Origin: Desulfovibrionaceae bacterium
GTDB lineage: Bacteria; Desulfobacterota; Desulfovibrionia; Desulfovibrionales; Desulfovibrionaceae
Direction: 5' to 3'
Assembly: GCA_017613475.1 (NCBI GenBank)
Contig: JAGADT010000036.1
Coordinates: 1-20,372 of the forward strand
Length of the DNA stretch: 20,372 nt
This document shows, piece after piece, positions 6,966 through 13,739 of this stretch; the first letter of the stretch is position 1; each line of letters opens with the position of its first letter. Made by a program: the position numbers and the translations under genes. The notes under the pieces are model-generated. The model searched no databases. It worked only from the letters and a program-made list of their open reading frames with translations, and was not told the origin of the DNA.

Positions 6966-7858
6966 TCAGCGGAACCGAACTGCGCAAAGCCATTCTCGAA
7001 GAGCTGCGCGGCGAAGTTGCGCGCATAAAGGAAAAATACGGCAAGGCGCCGGGCCTTGTAACCATCCTCGTGGGTGAAAACCCGGCTTCAGTCAGCTACG
7101 TCACCCTCAAGGTCAAGACCGCCGAAAGCCTGGGCTTCCACGAAATCCAGGACAACCGCCCGGAATCCATCTCCGAAGAGGAGCTCCTGGCGCTGATTGA
7201 CTCCTATAATAAAGACCCCGATATCCACGGCATCCTCGTGCAGCTCCCCCTGCCGAAGCACATCAACGAAACCCGCGTGCTCTACGCCATTGACCCGGAT
7301 AAAGACGTGGACGGCTTCCACCCCCTCACCCTGGGCCGGCTCCTCATTGGCGGGCGTGCCGTGCGCTTCCTGCCCTGCACGCCCGCGGGCATCCAGGAAA
7401 TGCTGGTCCGCTCAGGCACAAACTTAGACGGCGCGGAAGTGGTGGTTGTGGGCCGCTCCAACATCGTCGGCAAGCCCATTTCCGTTATGCTTGGCCAAAA
7501 AGGGCCCGGCGCCAACGCCACCGTGACCCTGGTGCATACGCACACCAAAAACCTGGCCGACCACTGCCGCAGGGCCGATGTGCTCATTGTTGCCGCGGGC
7601 GTGCCGGGACTTGTGAAAACCGAATGGATCAAGCCCGGCGCCACGGTCATTGACGTGGGCGTAAACCGCATCGGCATCAACCCCGAAACGGGCAAGGCCA
7701 TCCTCTCCGGCGACGTGGACTTTGCCGGCGCACGGGAAATCGCAGGCAAGATCACGCCCGTGCCCGGCGGCGTCGGCCCCATGACCATCGCCATGCTGAT
7801 GAAAAACACCGTGCGCTCCGCCTGGCTGCATCTTGGCGGCGGAGCCAGTGAAGCCTAA
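6950..7858 (+). CDS. folD: Bifunctional methylene-THF dehydrogenase/cyclohydrolase FolD
   Basis: 302 aa. FolD interconverts 5,10-methylene-THF, methenyl-THF and 10-formyl-THF, which feeds purine synthesis (including PurN) and initiator tRNA formylation. Signature segments are SYVTLKVKTAESLGF with Tyr50 and catalytic Lys54, GILVQLPLPKHI, DKDVDGFHP, PCTPAG, the nucleotide-binding VVGRSNIVGKP and the C-terminal TPVPGGVGPMTIAML. The ATG is preceded by AAGGAG (6937-6942) and overlaps the end of engB by 16 nt. No terminator is evident before the next gene, 115 bp downstream. Confidence 0.97.
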   Translation: MPAELISGTELRKAILEELRGEVARIKEKYGKAPGLVTILVGENPASVSYVTLKVKTAESLGFHEIQDNRPESISEEELLALIDSYNKDPDIHGILVQLPLPKHINETRVLYAIDPDKDVDGFHPLTLGRLLIGGRAVRFLPCTPAGIQEMLVRSGTNLDGAEVVVVGRSNIVGKPISVMLGQKGPGANATVTLVHTHTKNLADHCRRADVLIVAAGVPGLVKTEWIKPGATVIDVGVNRIGINPETGKAILSGDVDFAGAREIAGKITPVPGGVGPMTIAMLMKNTVRSAWLHLGGGASEA

Positions 7859-7973
7859 ATCCTTCCTGGCCAGCCGCTGATCCGCAGGCGCGGCACATTC
7901 AGGGGCATGGCGCATTGCAAGCCCTGCCCCTTCACCTCAACCTGTCCGTCCAGGACGCCGCAGGAACGCTCCC

Positions 7974-8363
7974 ATGGGATTTCTTTCCAACGCCATCGCA
8001 AGACTGACCAAGCCAAAATCCACAGGCTTCAGCAACTTTTCCGCTGACTATATGATGATAAAAGTGCTCAGGCAGAAACTGGGCGAGATGCTCAAGCCCT
8101 ATCTCACGCTGAAAGAGCTGAAAAAAGAGGATGGCGGGCGCCTGACCATCATCGGCGTGCCCAAAGGCGAGCGCAGCGACATTGCCCTCAGCGCCAGGCT
8201 GGACATTGCCGAAGACGGCTCTCGCGTCACCTTTTCAGAAATCACATCCAGCCGCGAATGGGTCCAGGCCTTCCTTAAGCAAATCGCCGAGCAGCGGACG
8301 CTTGACGTGCCCGAGCGCCTCACGGGTGCGGCGCTAAGCATCAGGAGCTTCCTGCTCTCCTGA
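7974..8363 (+). CDS. Small soluble protein of unknown function
   Basis: 129 aa. I do not recognise the family. The protein is charged, has no membrane segment or signal peptide, and appears mixed alpha/beta: a helix-rich N-terminus (YMMIKVLRQKLGEMLKPYLTLKELKKE), then strands (GRLTIIGVPKGERSDIALSARLDIAEDGSRVTFSEI) and a C-terminal helix (REWVQAFLKQIAEQRTL). The start is supported by AGGAA about 8 nt upstream of the ATG. It lies 115 bp after folD, so it may be on the same transcript. Its last 30 bp overlap the 3' end of the converging hydrolase gene, and no terminator is seen in the overlap. Confidence 0.7.
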   Translation: MGFLSNAIARLTKPKSTGFSNFSADYMMIKVLRQKLGEMLKPYLTLKELKKEDGGRLTIIGVPKGERSDIALSARLDIAEDGSRVTFSEITSSREWVQAFLKQIAEQRTLDVPERLTGAALSIRSFLLS

Positions 8364-9218
8364 CAGGAGCAGATCTTTCGGGGACGAGCCCTGCTCAATA
8401 GCGGCCATAAGCTCGCGCATGGGCACTTTTTCCGCCAGATGAAGCCAGGGGCTTTCCCCTGCCCGCAGAAAGCCCGCGGCAAGGCTCAGGCTGCCTAAGG
8501 CCGGCCAGTAATCCCTATGCCCAAAGCCTAGGCAGTGCATCTGCACGACCCCGGGGGCTTGGGCAATATCCCCGGGCAGGCCCACACGGCCAAGGCACTC
8601 CCGCTGCGGCAGGCGCAGGACCGTATCTTTCTCAGAATAGAGGTTAAAGAGCCTCTGCCCTGCCTGGGGGAAACGCAGCCCCTCCCGGGGCCAGCTTATC
8701 GCCGCCCCCATCAAAACCACGTCGCCCACCCGCCAGGGCGGCGTGCTTTTTTTCAGCCACTGCACAAGAATCCTCGCGCCAAGCGAATGGCCCACGAGGT
8801 TCAGCCTGGCGTATACCCGATGCCTCAGCATACGCGGCAAAAAATCAGCCAGCCCCTCCGCCAGCCTGTCCGCCCGCTTTCTGGCGTACGAAAAGGAATC
8901 CGCAATGCCCTTGACGCCGCCCAAAAGCGCATCCGCCAGCCAAAAATACGGCCTGGCCCGCCGGACATTCCTGCACGGGCCTTCCATGGCATACTGCGCG
9001 GCGCTGCGCAGCGTTTCGTTAACGGCGTTGCCGGCATCCCAATGGAGCAGGAGAACCGTGGCTTCGGGCAGCAGGGCTGCGCTCTTTTGAAAAAGCTCCA
9101 GGTCCTTCTCCCGCGTGACAGCGGTGTAGCCGTGGATCAGGACATCCACAACGCCGTTTTCCGCCTCGCGCAGGGTATGGACCTCAGCGCCTACGCCGTT
9201 GATTTCGGTTTTGAACAT
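8334..9218 (-). CDS. Alpha/beta hydrolase, DUF726/TMCO4-like
   Basis: 294 aa. The catalytic elbow GHSLGAR follows a beta-strand (ARLNLVGHSLGARILVQWL). LIHGYTAV near the N-terminus would supply the oxyanion loop, YSEKDTVLRL a candidate Asp, and GFGHRDYW a candidate His. The combination GHSLGAR...VVLMGAA...LYSEKDTVL resembles the DUF726 (TMCO4-type) lipase-like family; the substrate is unknown. There is no signal peptide, so it is probably cytoplasmic. I chose ATG 9218 because GAGGGG lies 5 nt upstream; a TTG four codons earlier falls inside that ribosome binding site. Upstream, a 44-bp direct repeat copies this ribosome binding site and the first ten codons. The 3' end overlaps the preceding + strand gene by 30 bp, tail to tail. 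Confidence 0.8.
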   Translation of the reverse strand: MFKTEINGVGAEVHTLREAENGVVDVLIHGYTAVTREKDLELFQKSAALLPEATVLLLHWDAGNAVNETLRSAAQYAMEGPCRNVRRARPYFWLADALLGGVKGIADSFSYARKRADRLAEGLADFLPRMLRHRVYARLNLVGHSLGARILVQWLKKSTPPWRVGDVVLMGAAISWPREGLRFPQAGQRLFNLYSEKDTVLRLPQRECLGRVGLPGDIAQAPGVVQMHCLGFGHRDYWPALGSLSLAAGFLRAGESPWLHLAEKVPMRELMAAIEQGSSPKDLLLSGEQEAPDA

Positions 9219-9231
9219 ATTTCCCCTCAAA
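9188..9231 (-). repeat. 44-bp direct repeat, copy 1 (hydrolase ribosome binding site and codons 1-10)
   Basis: TTTGAGGGGAAAT plus ATG and codons for FKTEINGVG are repeated 95 bp upstream at 9283-9326 with one mismatch (GAA versus GAG for Glu). This copy belongs to the hydrolase itself. The offset is not a multiple of three, so the two starts are in different frames. Confidence 0.9.
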
Positions 9232-9313
9232 GCCGCCGGAACTGCAAAGAACTATGTAAAGATACTATAAAAGCGGCAATGCCGCCTACGCCGTTGATCT
9301 CGGTTTTGAACAT
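9227..9313 (-). CDS. 28-codon upstream ORF starting like the hydrolase
   Basis: The ORF reads MFKTEINGVGGIAAFIVSLH and then SSLQFRRL. The first ten residues match the hydrolase N-terminus, and it has the same GAGGGG ribosome binding site. Its TGA ends 8 nt before the hydrolase ATG and shares bases with that gene's ribosome binding site, so ribosomes translating it would pass over the hydrolase start. A terminator-like mini-hairpin (9273-9285) lies inside it. It may be only the scar of a short tandem duplication, or act as a translated leader. There is no evidence for a functional peptide. Confidence 0.4.
   Translation of the reverse strand: MFKTEINGVGGIAAFIVSLHSSLQFRRL
9273..9285 (-). repeat. 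Mini-hairpin, GCGGC-AAT-GCCGC (copy B), terminator-like
   Basis: A perfect 5-bp GC stem with a 3-nt loop. On the minus strand it is followed by TTTTATAG, giving a short intrinsic-terminator shape between the duplicated start and the real hydrolase start. It shares the GGC-AAT-GCC core and A-rich left flank with copies at 189 and 10945. It could attenuate the hydrolase transcript, but the stem is short. Confidence 0.5.
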
Positions 9314-9326
9314 ATTTCCCCTCAAA
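9283..9326 (-). repeat. 44-bp direct repeat, copy 2 (start region of the upstream ORF)
   Basis: This is the upstream copy of 9188-9231, with one mismatch over 44 bp. The mini-hairpin begins within the last bases of this copy, suggesting that the hairpin element and the duplication boundary are linked. Confidence 0.9.
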
Positions 9327-9359
9327 ATCGCCAGTTTGGCAGGGAGCTCCGCCGCCTTC

Positions 9360-9394
9360 AAAAAAAGAGGAACGGCCAAAGCCATCCCTCTTCA
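9360..9394 (-). terminator. Intrinsic terminator of the symporter gene
   Basis: On the minus strand a 12-bp stem (AAGAGGGATGGC pairing with GGCCGTTCCTCTT, two wobbles, 4-nt loop) is followed by a run of T. It lies about 45 bp after the symporter stop and before the upstream ORF of the hydrolase. Confidence 0.85.
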
Positions 9395-9439
9395 TAGGTA
9401 AGACCTGCTCAGACGCAAGGCAGGGGCTTCAATCTGGCC

Positions 9440-10807
9440 TTATTTGAAGAACTTTTCAAAGTAGCCGTGGGCGAAAACATAAAGCATGATCAAGGGCAGG
9501 ATCCAGGTCACATAGAAGCGCATTTTCGCGGGGAAGCGCAGTCCGCTGCCGGCATCCGCCTCCGCGATGAAATTTTCCCAGCCCCAGCCTTTTCTCAGGC
9601 AGCAGAAAAAGAGGAAGACCAGCGCGCCCAGGGGCAGGAGGTTGTTGCTGACGATAAAATCCTCCAGGTCCAGCACGCAGGAGCCTTTGCCAAACGGCTC
9701 AAAGCCCGACCAAAGGTTAAAGCCCAGCACGCAGGGCAGCGAGCAGGCAAACATGGCCAGCCCCACAAGAATGGCGGACTTGCCCCGGCTCCAGCCATGG
9801 CCATCAATAAAATAGGCCACAATGGCTTCCTGCACCGTAACCACCGTGGTCAGCGCGGCGAAGCTCATGAAAACAAAGAAGAGCGCTCCCCACAAGGTGC
9901 CGTTGCTCATGCTGTTGAACACGTTGGGCAGGGTTACAAAAATCAGACCCGGACCGGCGTTGACATCCACCCCAAAGGCAAAGCAGGCGGGGAAGATGAT
10001 CAGCCCGGCCATCAGGGCCACGACAGTATCCAAAAGCATGATGTGCGCGGCCTCGCCGGTGAGCCGGCGCTCGCGGCCGATGTAGCTGCCAAAAATGGCC
10101 ATGCTGCCAATGCCGATGGAGAGGGTAAAAAAGGCCTGCCCCATGGCGGCAAAAATCACCGTGCCCACGCCCTGCTCCACCATGCGCCCAAAATCAGGCC
10201 TGAGATAAAACTCTATGCCCTTCATGGCTCCGGGCAGGGTGACGGAGCGGACCACCAGCACGAGCATGACCAAAAGCAGGCAGGTCATCATGAACTTGGT
10301 TACGCGCTCCACCCCACTCTGCAGGCCCCTCGCGCAGACCAGCGTGCCAATGAGCACGGCAAGCCCCATCCACAGCGTCATGCCCACAGGATCAGCAAGA
10401 ACATTGCCGAAAAAGCCCCCCACCTGCTGCGGCGTGAGCCCGGCAAGATGCCCGCTTGCGGAATGCCAGCAGTAGGCAAGCATCCAGCCCGTGACCGTCG
10501 TGTAAAAAATCATCAGGATAAAGCAGCCCAGGACCCCGGCGTAACCATGCAGGTGCCATAAGGAACCCTCTGGCTCAAGCATGCGGAAGGCCTGCCCGAT
10601 GCCGCGCTGCGCCGCACGCCCCACGGAAAATTCCATAACCAGCACTGGCAGGCCCAGGGCAATGAGACACAAAAGGTAGACCAGCACAAAAGCCGCCCCG
10701 CCGTAGCTGCCCGCGATGAACGGAAAACGCCAGACATTGCCAAGACCGATGGCGCACCCGGCCGAAATCAGCAGGAATCCGATGCGGCTCCCAAGTTTCT
10801 CTCTCAT
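9440..10807 (-). CDS. Sodium-dependent transporter, NSS (SNF/SLC6) family
   Basis: 455 aa with about 11-12 hydrophobic segments, a normal size for bacterial NSS proteins such as LeuT and TnaT. The N-terminal GCAIGLGNVWRFPF is the family signature around the unwound first helix that binds Na+ and substrate. Further landmarks are AAMGQAFFTLSIGIGSMAIFGSY (helix 6 region) and SFAALTTVVTVQEAIVAYF (helix 8 region). It probably imports an amino acid or related amine with Na+ across the inner membrane; the substrate cannot be told. The ATG follows AGGGG. A terminator follows the stop. The 160-bp gap to the FadL gene upstream holds a long palindrome that may control this gene. Confidence 0.92.
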   Translation of the reverse strand: MREKLGSRIGFLLISAGCAIGLGNVWRFPFIAGSYGGAAFVLVYLLCLIALGLPVLVMEFSVGRAAQRGIGQAFRMLEPEGSLWHLHGYAGVLGCFILMIFYTTVTGWMLAYCWHSASGHLAGLTPQQVGGFFGNVLADPVGMTLWMGLAVLIGTLVCARGLQSGVERVTKFMMTCLLLVMLVLVVRSVTLPGAMKGIEFYLRPDFGRMVEQGVGTVIFAAMGQAFFTLSIGIGSMAIFGSYIGRERRLTGEAAHIMLLDTVVALMAGLIIFPACFAFGVDVNAGPGLIFVTLPNVFNSMSNGTLWGALFFVFMSFAALTTVVTVQEAIVAYFIDGHGWSRGKSAILVGLAMFACSLPCVLGFNLWSGFEPFGKGSCVLDLEDFIVSNNLLPLGALVFLFFCCLRKGWGWENFIAEADAGSGLRFPAKMRFYVTWILPLIMLYVFAHGYFEKFFK

Positions 10808-10896
10808 CCCTTGTCCCCTGGTCTTTTTTGCAGGCTGCCAAGTCCTTCAAAGAAGCCCTGGCTCAAGCTCGTTGATAAAAGTGCAAGCAATGGCAA

Positions 10897-10927
10897 TGGC
10901 CAAGGTCTTCATTGAAAACCTTGGCCA
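10897..10927. promoter_or_regulatory. 31-bp near-perfect palindrome upstream of the symporter
   Basis: The arms TGGCCAAGGT and ACCTTGGCCA are 10 bp and perfect. The centre continues the symmetry (TTCA/TGAA) with one mismatch, so 14 of 15 pairs match. A further arm pair, GTGCA (10881-10885) and TGCAC (10930-10934), flanks it. No T run follows on either strand, so an operator or a regulatory RNA hairpin is more likely than a terminator. The symporter ATG is about 90 bp away. Confidence 0.6.
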
Positions 10928-10944
10928 AATGCACGTTCATAAAC

Positions 10945-10969
10945 GGGGCAATGCCCCGCGGCAGCGCCG
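10945..10969 (-). repeat. Twin mini-hairpin directly after the FadL stop (copy C)
   Basis: On the plus strand GGGGC-AAT-GCCCC (10945-10957) is followed by CGGC-AGC-GCCG (10959-10969), which touches the FadL stop codon (10970-10972). On the minus strand the distal hairpin is followed by GTTTAT, so it could act as a weak terminator for the FadL gene. The core matches the copies at 189 and 9273, and the pairing resembles the twin hairpins of the purN leader. Confidence 0.55.
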
Positions 10970-12187
10970 TTAGAAGGAATACTGGACCTGAAGTCCGAAG
11001 ATATTGTAGTCGCCGTGGTAGGAAGCATGCATCTCAGTGTTGCCGTAGATGGAGCTGGTCATGCTGTGGCTGGCGGTGGCGCATTTGGCGAACATGTGGG
11101 TGTAGGCCGCGTCAAACTGCCAGTTGCCCCAGACATAGCTCATGCCGATAGAGGCGAGGATGCGGTTGCTGTCCGGCACGCGCGCCGTGCGGTGCCCGGA
11201 ATCCGGCACGCCAGCCTGGTCCCAGGAAACGCCGCCGCGCAGGGTGAAGGCGTCGGTCCAGTGGTAATCAAGGCCGGCCGCCACGGTCCAGGTGTTCTTC
11301 CAGCGTTCCTGAACGGGCTCAACAGACGCGATGTCAGAGAAAATGTCGAGCGTCTTGAAGCGGCTCCAGTGGGTCCAGCGGACATTGGCGGAAAGGTCGA
11401 TCTTGTCAGTCAGGCGGTGGAAAGCGGCAAGCTGCACATGCTCAGGCAAGGTCAGGCTGGTGCAGGCATAGCCGCGCGCGTTAATGCCGGAAAGCGTATG
11501 TGAGCCGTGAATGCGGCTGGTAATCTTGGAATGGTAGCTCAGGCCGAAGCGCGTATCCTTGACAGGCTCGTACATGAGGCCCAGCTTGTAGCCCAGGTTC
11601 ACGCCGTCAGCCCGCATGTCGGAGCGGATCATGCCGCCGCGGACAACGTCGTTGCTCAGCTCGGCATCGAAATAGCGCACAACGAGGCTCGCGCCCAGGG
11701 AGAAAGAATCCGTAAGCTTATAGGCCACGGACGGCGTGAAATCCGTAGTGGCAACGCGCGAGGTCAGGGCGTGGATGGAGCCGAACCAGTCCTCGTTGTA
11801 CTCCGTGACCATACCGTAGGGCACGTACACGCCAAAGCCAAAGCGCCAGTCTTCCCACGCCGCCTGGGCAAAGCCAAAGGGGATGGCAACGGCTTCGGAA
11901 AGCTTGCCGGGGGGGTAGGTCATATCCCCCGCGTCCGTCTTCAGGTAGCCGCGGGCCTTGGAATGCAGGTGGATGAGGTGCGAGCCAAGCTGAACGCCGC
12001 TGCCTTTGAGCGTCATGCCGGCGGGGTTGCTGGCAATGGCGGAGTAGTCGTCCCCGGCAACGCCAGAGCCGGCAAAGGCGCGGCCCTGGTTGGTCACGGA
12101 ATATTCAGAAAGCTGGAAGCCGCCGGCAAAAGCCGTGCCGGCCCACATACACACCGCAAGGGCGAGCAGCAAAATCTTCTTTGTCAT
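10970..12187 (-). CDS. Outer-membrane FadL/TodX (OmpP1) family protein
   Basis: 405 aa. Residues 1-21 are a clear Sec signal peptide with cleavage after AFA, leaving GGFQLSEYSV. The N-terminal QGRAFAGSGVAGDDYSAIASNPAGM matches the FadL family plug region (AFAG, NPAGM). The rest alternates aromatic and polar strands and ends in ...FGLQVQYSF, with the terminal Phe needed for barrel assembly. FadL-type proteins carry hydrophobic molecules, such as long-chain fatty acids or aromatic compounds, through the outer membrane; the ligand here is unknown. The ATG follows AAGGA. The gene has a long AT-rich leader upstream and a twin mini-hairpin right after its stop. Confidence 0.92.
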   Translation of the reverse strand: MTKKILLLALAVCMWAGTAFAGGFQLSEYSVTNQGRAFAGSGVAGDDYSAIASNPAGMTLKGSGVQLGSHLIHLHSKARGYLKTDAGDMTYPPGKLSEAVAIPFGFAQAAWEDWRFGFGVYVPYGMVTEYNEDWFGSIHALTSRVATTDFTPSVAYKLTDSFSLGASLVVRYFDAELSNDVVRGGMIRSDMRADGVNLGYKLGLMYEPVKDTRFGLSYHSKITSRIHGSHTLSGINARGYACTSLTLPEHVQLAAFHRLTDKIDLSANVRWTHWSRFKTLDIFSDIASVEPVQERWKNTWTVAAGLDYHWTDAFTLRGGVSWDQAGVPDSGHRTARVPDSNRILASIGMSYVWGNWQFDAAYTHMFAKCATASHSMTSSIYGNTEMHASYHGDYNIFGLQVQYSF

Positions 12188-12502
12188 AGAGGTGTCCTTT
12201 GCGGGCCCGGCTTTAAGGAATCGCTCCGTCCAGCCTTAACGCGTTCTCGGCCAGTTTTCCGCGCCCAGTGATTTTCAGCCCGTTACCATAGACATTTTTC
12301 GCCCCATCTCAAATCATTTTCACCAACTTTTAGTATGGTATTCAATTTTTTTTAATACTCTGTATTATATGTATTTTTTTAATAAAAAACTTTTTTCTTG
12401 CTGAATATCAAGATAATGGTACACCAGATTCAGCCGCGCATAGATGCGGGGACTGATGCTTTTTACCCATTGTTTTCATTACTCTTTTACGAGGAACATC
12501 CC
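12188..12502. promoter_or_regulatory. Divergent AT-rich promoter region between the FadL and zinc-ribbon/SGNH genes
   Basis: This 315-bp spacer is mostly AT-rich from about 12300 to 12420, in sharp contrast to its GC-rich surroundings. It contains TATAAT on the minus strand (12369-12364), a possible -10 for the FadL gene. Overlapping it is the inverted repeat TAATAC-TCT-GTATTA (12353-12367), a possible operator. Related half-sites (GTATGGTATT) lie 15-20 bp further toward the FadL gene. For the plus-strand gene, GATAAT at 12412-12417 is a weak -10 candidate. No clear -35 is seen for either, so an activator or AT-binding protein may be involved. Confidence 0.5.
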
Positions 12503-13666
12503 ATGGCGCAGACATGCCGCTTCTGCGGCGCTGAGAACACGATCAAATATGGCATGGTTTTTGGCCAGCAGCGCTTTCTCTGCCGGGATTGCGGCCGCCA
12601 GTTTGTGGCAGGGCGTCTGCCCGAACACTCGGAGCGCGACAAGTTCACCGCCTTCACCCTGGCCATGGCCGGCATCCCCAAGACCATGATCGGGCAGCTC
12701 CTGCAAATCAGCGCGCAGAGCGTAATGCGCTGGATCCGAAGGCTCGCGGAAGACAACAGGCTGACGCAGAAGGAATATTCCTCCCGCATGAGGGAGACCA
12801 ACGTCATTGAGCTTGTGCGCTACTTCGCCAAAAAGGAAAAGAAGCGCCAGGCGCGGAGCATGTGGCTTGTGCCGTATGTCTTCCCCTCAGGCTGGAGCCT
12901 GGACCTTGTGCTGCAAAGGCCAGCCCCCCGCCTTAAGCCGGAAGAAGACGCCCCGCTGGAAATCAGCCTGATGGGCGATGAAATCCTCAAAGGCGTTGTG
13001 CAGGATGAAAAGACCGGGCGCCTGCGCATACTCAGGGAAAATTTCGCCGCGCTCTGCCAGGAGCGGCTGAACATCAGGCTGCGCAACCTCTCCAGGCTCG
13101 GGAGCACCGTTGTCTATTGCAAGCGCTATTTCAAGCGCTACAGGAAAAGCATCCAGAACAGCCCCTACATTTTCTTCCTTTTTGGCGACAACGACTGCAA
13201 CTTCAACTGGGACGCCATTTCCCGGCATCCCCTGCAGGCGCACAACCCCGCCTGCACGCTGGAAACCTTCCGCGAGAAATACAGCTCGCTGATCATGGAG
13301 GCCAAGCGCGAGGGGAAAATGCCCGTGCTGCTCTCGCTGCCGCCCGTCATCCCCGAACGCTATTTCAAAACCATCGGGGCCATGTACAACAAGGCGGCCA
13401 TCCGCCAGTGGCTCAACGCGGACCTGGGCTACATCCGCCAATGGCAGCAAATGTACAACCTGGAAATCTTCAAAATAGGTGTCCGGCTCAACGTGCCCGT
13501 TTTTGACATCACCACCCCCTTCCTCCAGCAGCGGAACCCCGGCGACTTCATCTGCGCGGACGGCGTGCACCCCAACGCCGCAGGGCACAGGCTTATTGCG
13601 GACGCCATATGCAGCCACGTTGCCAGCCTGAACCCACCCATCTTTCCCCCTTCCGCGTCAAAGTGA
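12503..13666 (+). CDS. InsA-like zinc ribbon/HTH fused to an SGNH-hydrolase-like domain lacking the usual Ser
   Basis: 387 aa from ATG 12503, chosen for the AGGAA just upstream; an ATG at 12398 lacks one. Residues 5-30 are a zinc ribbon (Cys5, Cys8, Cys27, Cys30; CRFCG...CRDCGRQF). Residues 45-85 form a helix-turn-helix (MAGIPKTMIGQLLQISAQSVMRWIRRL), as in IS1-family InsA. From about 153 an SGNH/GDSL-like domain follows: block I LMGDEILKGVV (158-160 GDE), block II RNLSRLGST (194-202), block III FGDNDCNFNW (228-231 GDND) and block V DGVHPNAAGH (Asp353, His356). Block I should read GDS, but the nucleophile position is Glu160 (codon GAA). The other three blocks are intact. Residues 100-125 (VIELVRYFAKKEKKRQ) could be a remnant of a transposase catalytic start. 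It may be a DNA-binding sensor or an altered hydrolase. There is no signal peptide, so it is probably cytoplasmic. Confidence 0.75.
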   Translation: MAQTCRFCGAENTIKYGMVFGQQRFLCRDCGRQFVAGRLPEHSERDKFTAFTLAMAGIPKTMIGQLLQISAQSVMRWIRRLAEDNRLTQKEYSSRMRETNVIELVRYFAKKEKKRQARSMWLVPYVFPSGWSLDLVLQRPAPRLKPEEDAPLEISLMGDEILKGVVQDEKTGRLRILRENFAALCQERLNIRLRNLSRLGSTVVYCKRYFKRYRKSIQNSPYIFFLFGDNDCNFNWDAISRHPLQAHNPACTLETFREKYSSLIMEAKREGKMPVLLSLPPVIPERYFKTIGAMYNKAAIRQWLNADLGYIRQWQQMYNLEIFKIGVRLNVPVFDITTPFLQQRNPGDFICADGVHPNAAGHRLIADAICSHVASLNPPIFPPSASK

Positions 13667-13739
13667 GACAAAGGGCGGCTCTGCTGCCGGCAGAATACAA
13701 AACGCTGTGATATGTGATATATGAATAAGGAGCCTTGCC

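Noticed and set aside
9467..10561. Plus-strand frame of 364 codons opposite the symporter
   Set aside because: It is His/Gln/Gly-rich shadow sequence of a transmembrane gene, without a start signal.
12503..13666. Active IS1-type insertion sequence
   Set aside because: Only the InsA-like N-terminus is present; no InsB catalytic domain, terminal inverted repeats or target duplication are seen.
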